From an uncultured Moraxella sp. (GTDB lineage Bacteria > Pseudomonadota > Gammaproteobacteria > Pseudomonadales > Moraxellaceae): a stretch of DNA of 7,192 nt. This document shows, one piece after another, positions 6,768 through 7,192 of this stretch. How positions within the stretch are numbered: position 1 is the stretch's first letter; the number at the start of each line of letters is the position of its first letter. The notes beneath the pieces are model-generated. The model saw nothing but the letters and a program-made list of their open reading frames with translations, searched no databases and had not been told where the DNA came from. The stretch is from assembly GCA_916720335.1 (NCBI GenBank), contig CAKAQU010000087.1:1-7192 (forward strand). The letters are read 5' to 3'. A program made the translations under genes and the position numbers.

Positions 6768-7192
6768 ATGTTTAAAGAAATTTCTTTGCACGACTTTGAC
6801 CCTGAACTTGGCGTTGCAATTGACGCTGAATCACGTCGTCAAGAAGATCATATTGAATTAATTGCATCTGAAAATTATTGTTCTCCTGCCGTAATGGAAG
6901 CGCAAGGCACAATTTTAACCAATAAATACGCTGAAGGTTATCCAGGGAAACGCTATTATGGCGGCTGCGAAAATATTGATGTTGTAGAACAAATTGCTAT
7001 TGACCGTGCCAAAGAATTATTTGGCGCTGACTATGCTAACGTCCAACCACACTCTGGTTCAAATGCCAATGCGGCTGTTTATCTTGCATTGCTAGAAGCA
7101 GGAGATACCGTGCTTGGTATGAGTCTTGCCCATGGTGGACATTTAACCCACGGGGCAAATGTTTCATTTTCTGGCAAAACATACAACGCGGT
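6768..7192 (+). CDS. glyA: Serine hydroxymethyltransferase, 5' part; runs off the right edge
   Basis: GlyA is a cytoplasmic PLP enzyme that interconverts serine and glycine with tetrahydrofolate and supplies 5,10-methylene-tetrahydrofolate for nucleotide and methionine synthesis. The visible 141 codons cover the N-terminal third. Family blocks are clear: ELIASENYCSPAVMEAQG, TNKYAEGYPGKRYYGGCE, the region ANVQPHSGSNAN that follows ELFGADY, and the segment MSLAHGGHLTHG, which contributes to the cofactor site. The PLP-binding lysine lies beyond the window. The ATG at 6768 is preceded by AAGG (6757-6760) at 7-base spacing. The gene is divergent from dsbD. No frameshift or internal stop is seen. 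Confidence 0.97.
   Translation, partial: MFKEISLHDFDPELGVAIDAESRRQEDHIELIASENYCSPAVMEAQGTILTNKYAEGYPGKRYYGGCENIDVVEQIAIDRAKELFGADYANVQPHSGSNANAAVYLALLEAGDTVLGMSLAHGGHLTHGANVSFSGKTYNA

Overview
The window reads as an ordinary chromosomal stretch from an AT-rich gammaproteobacterium, most likely a member of the Moraxellaceae such as Moraxella. This rests on the overall AT richness, the PhoL-YbeY pair behind a tRNA-Asn gene, and gammaproteobacterial-type DsbD and TonB sequences. The genus is an inference and was not confirmed by any search. I saw no mobile element, CRISPR array, phage gene, toxin-antitoxin pair or defence system. The coding content is housekeeping and envelope genes.

Layout, left to right. 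The 3' part of a tRNA-Asn gene runs off the left edge (1-51) and is followed by a good intrinsic terminator. A plus-strand pair, phoL (TTG start) and ybeY (GTG start), overlaps by 8 bases and forms an RNA-processing operon (191-1844). It converges, with only 25 bases between stop codons, on a minus-strand block. Read in its own direction, that block is dsbD (6506-4284), a small DUF3817 membrane protein gene (4154-3861), a tonB-family gene of the TonB3-like type (3790-2915), and an mscS-type channel gene (2889-1870). A divergent 261-base intergenic region (6507-6767) separates dsbD from glyA, which starts at 6768 and runs off the right edge.

How the genes work together. PhoL and YbeY are a conserved ATPase/endoribonuclease pair linked to ribosomal RNA maturation. 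DsbD carries reducing power from cytoplasmic thioredoxin to the periplasm. The TonB-like protein and the MscS channel are inner-membrane proteins of the same envelope, 25 bases apart and probably co-transcribed. GlyA supplies one-carbon units. The minus-strand genes share an inner-membrane location but no single obvious pathway.

The points most worth a second look are modest. A perfect 14-bp inverted repeat brackets the promoter core, leader and ribosome binding site of the DUF3817 gene. DsbD carries an unusually long, Asn/Gln-rich linker between its periplasmic and membrane domains. The TonB-like protein lacks the usual proline-rich spacer and has a charged coiled-coil spacer instead. I found no convincing evidence of a previously undescribed system here.
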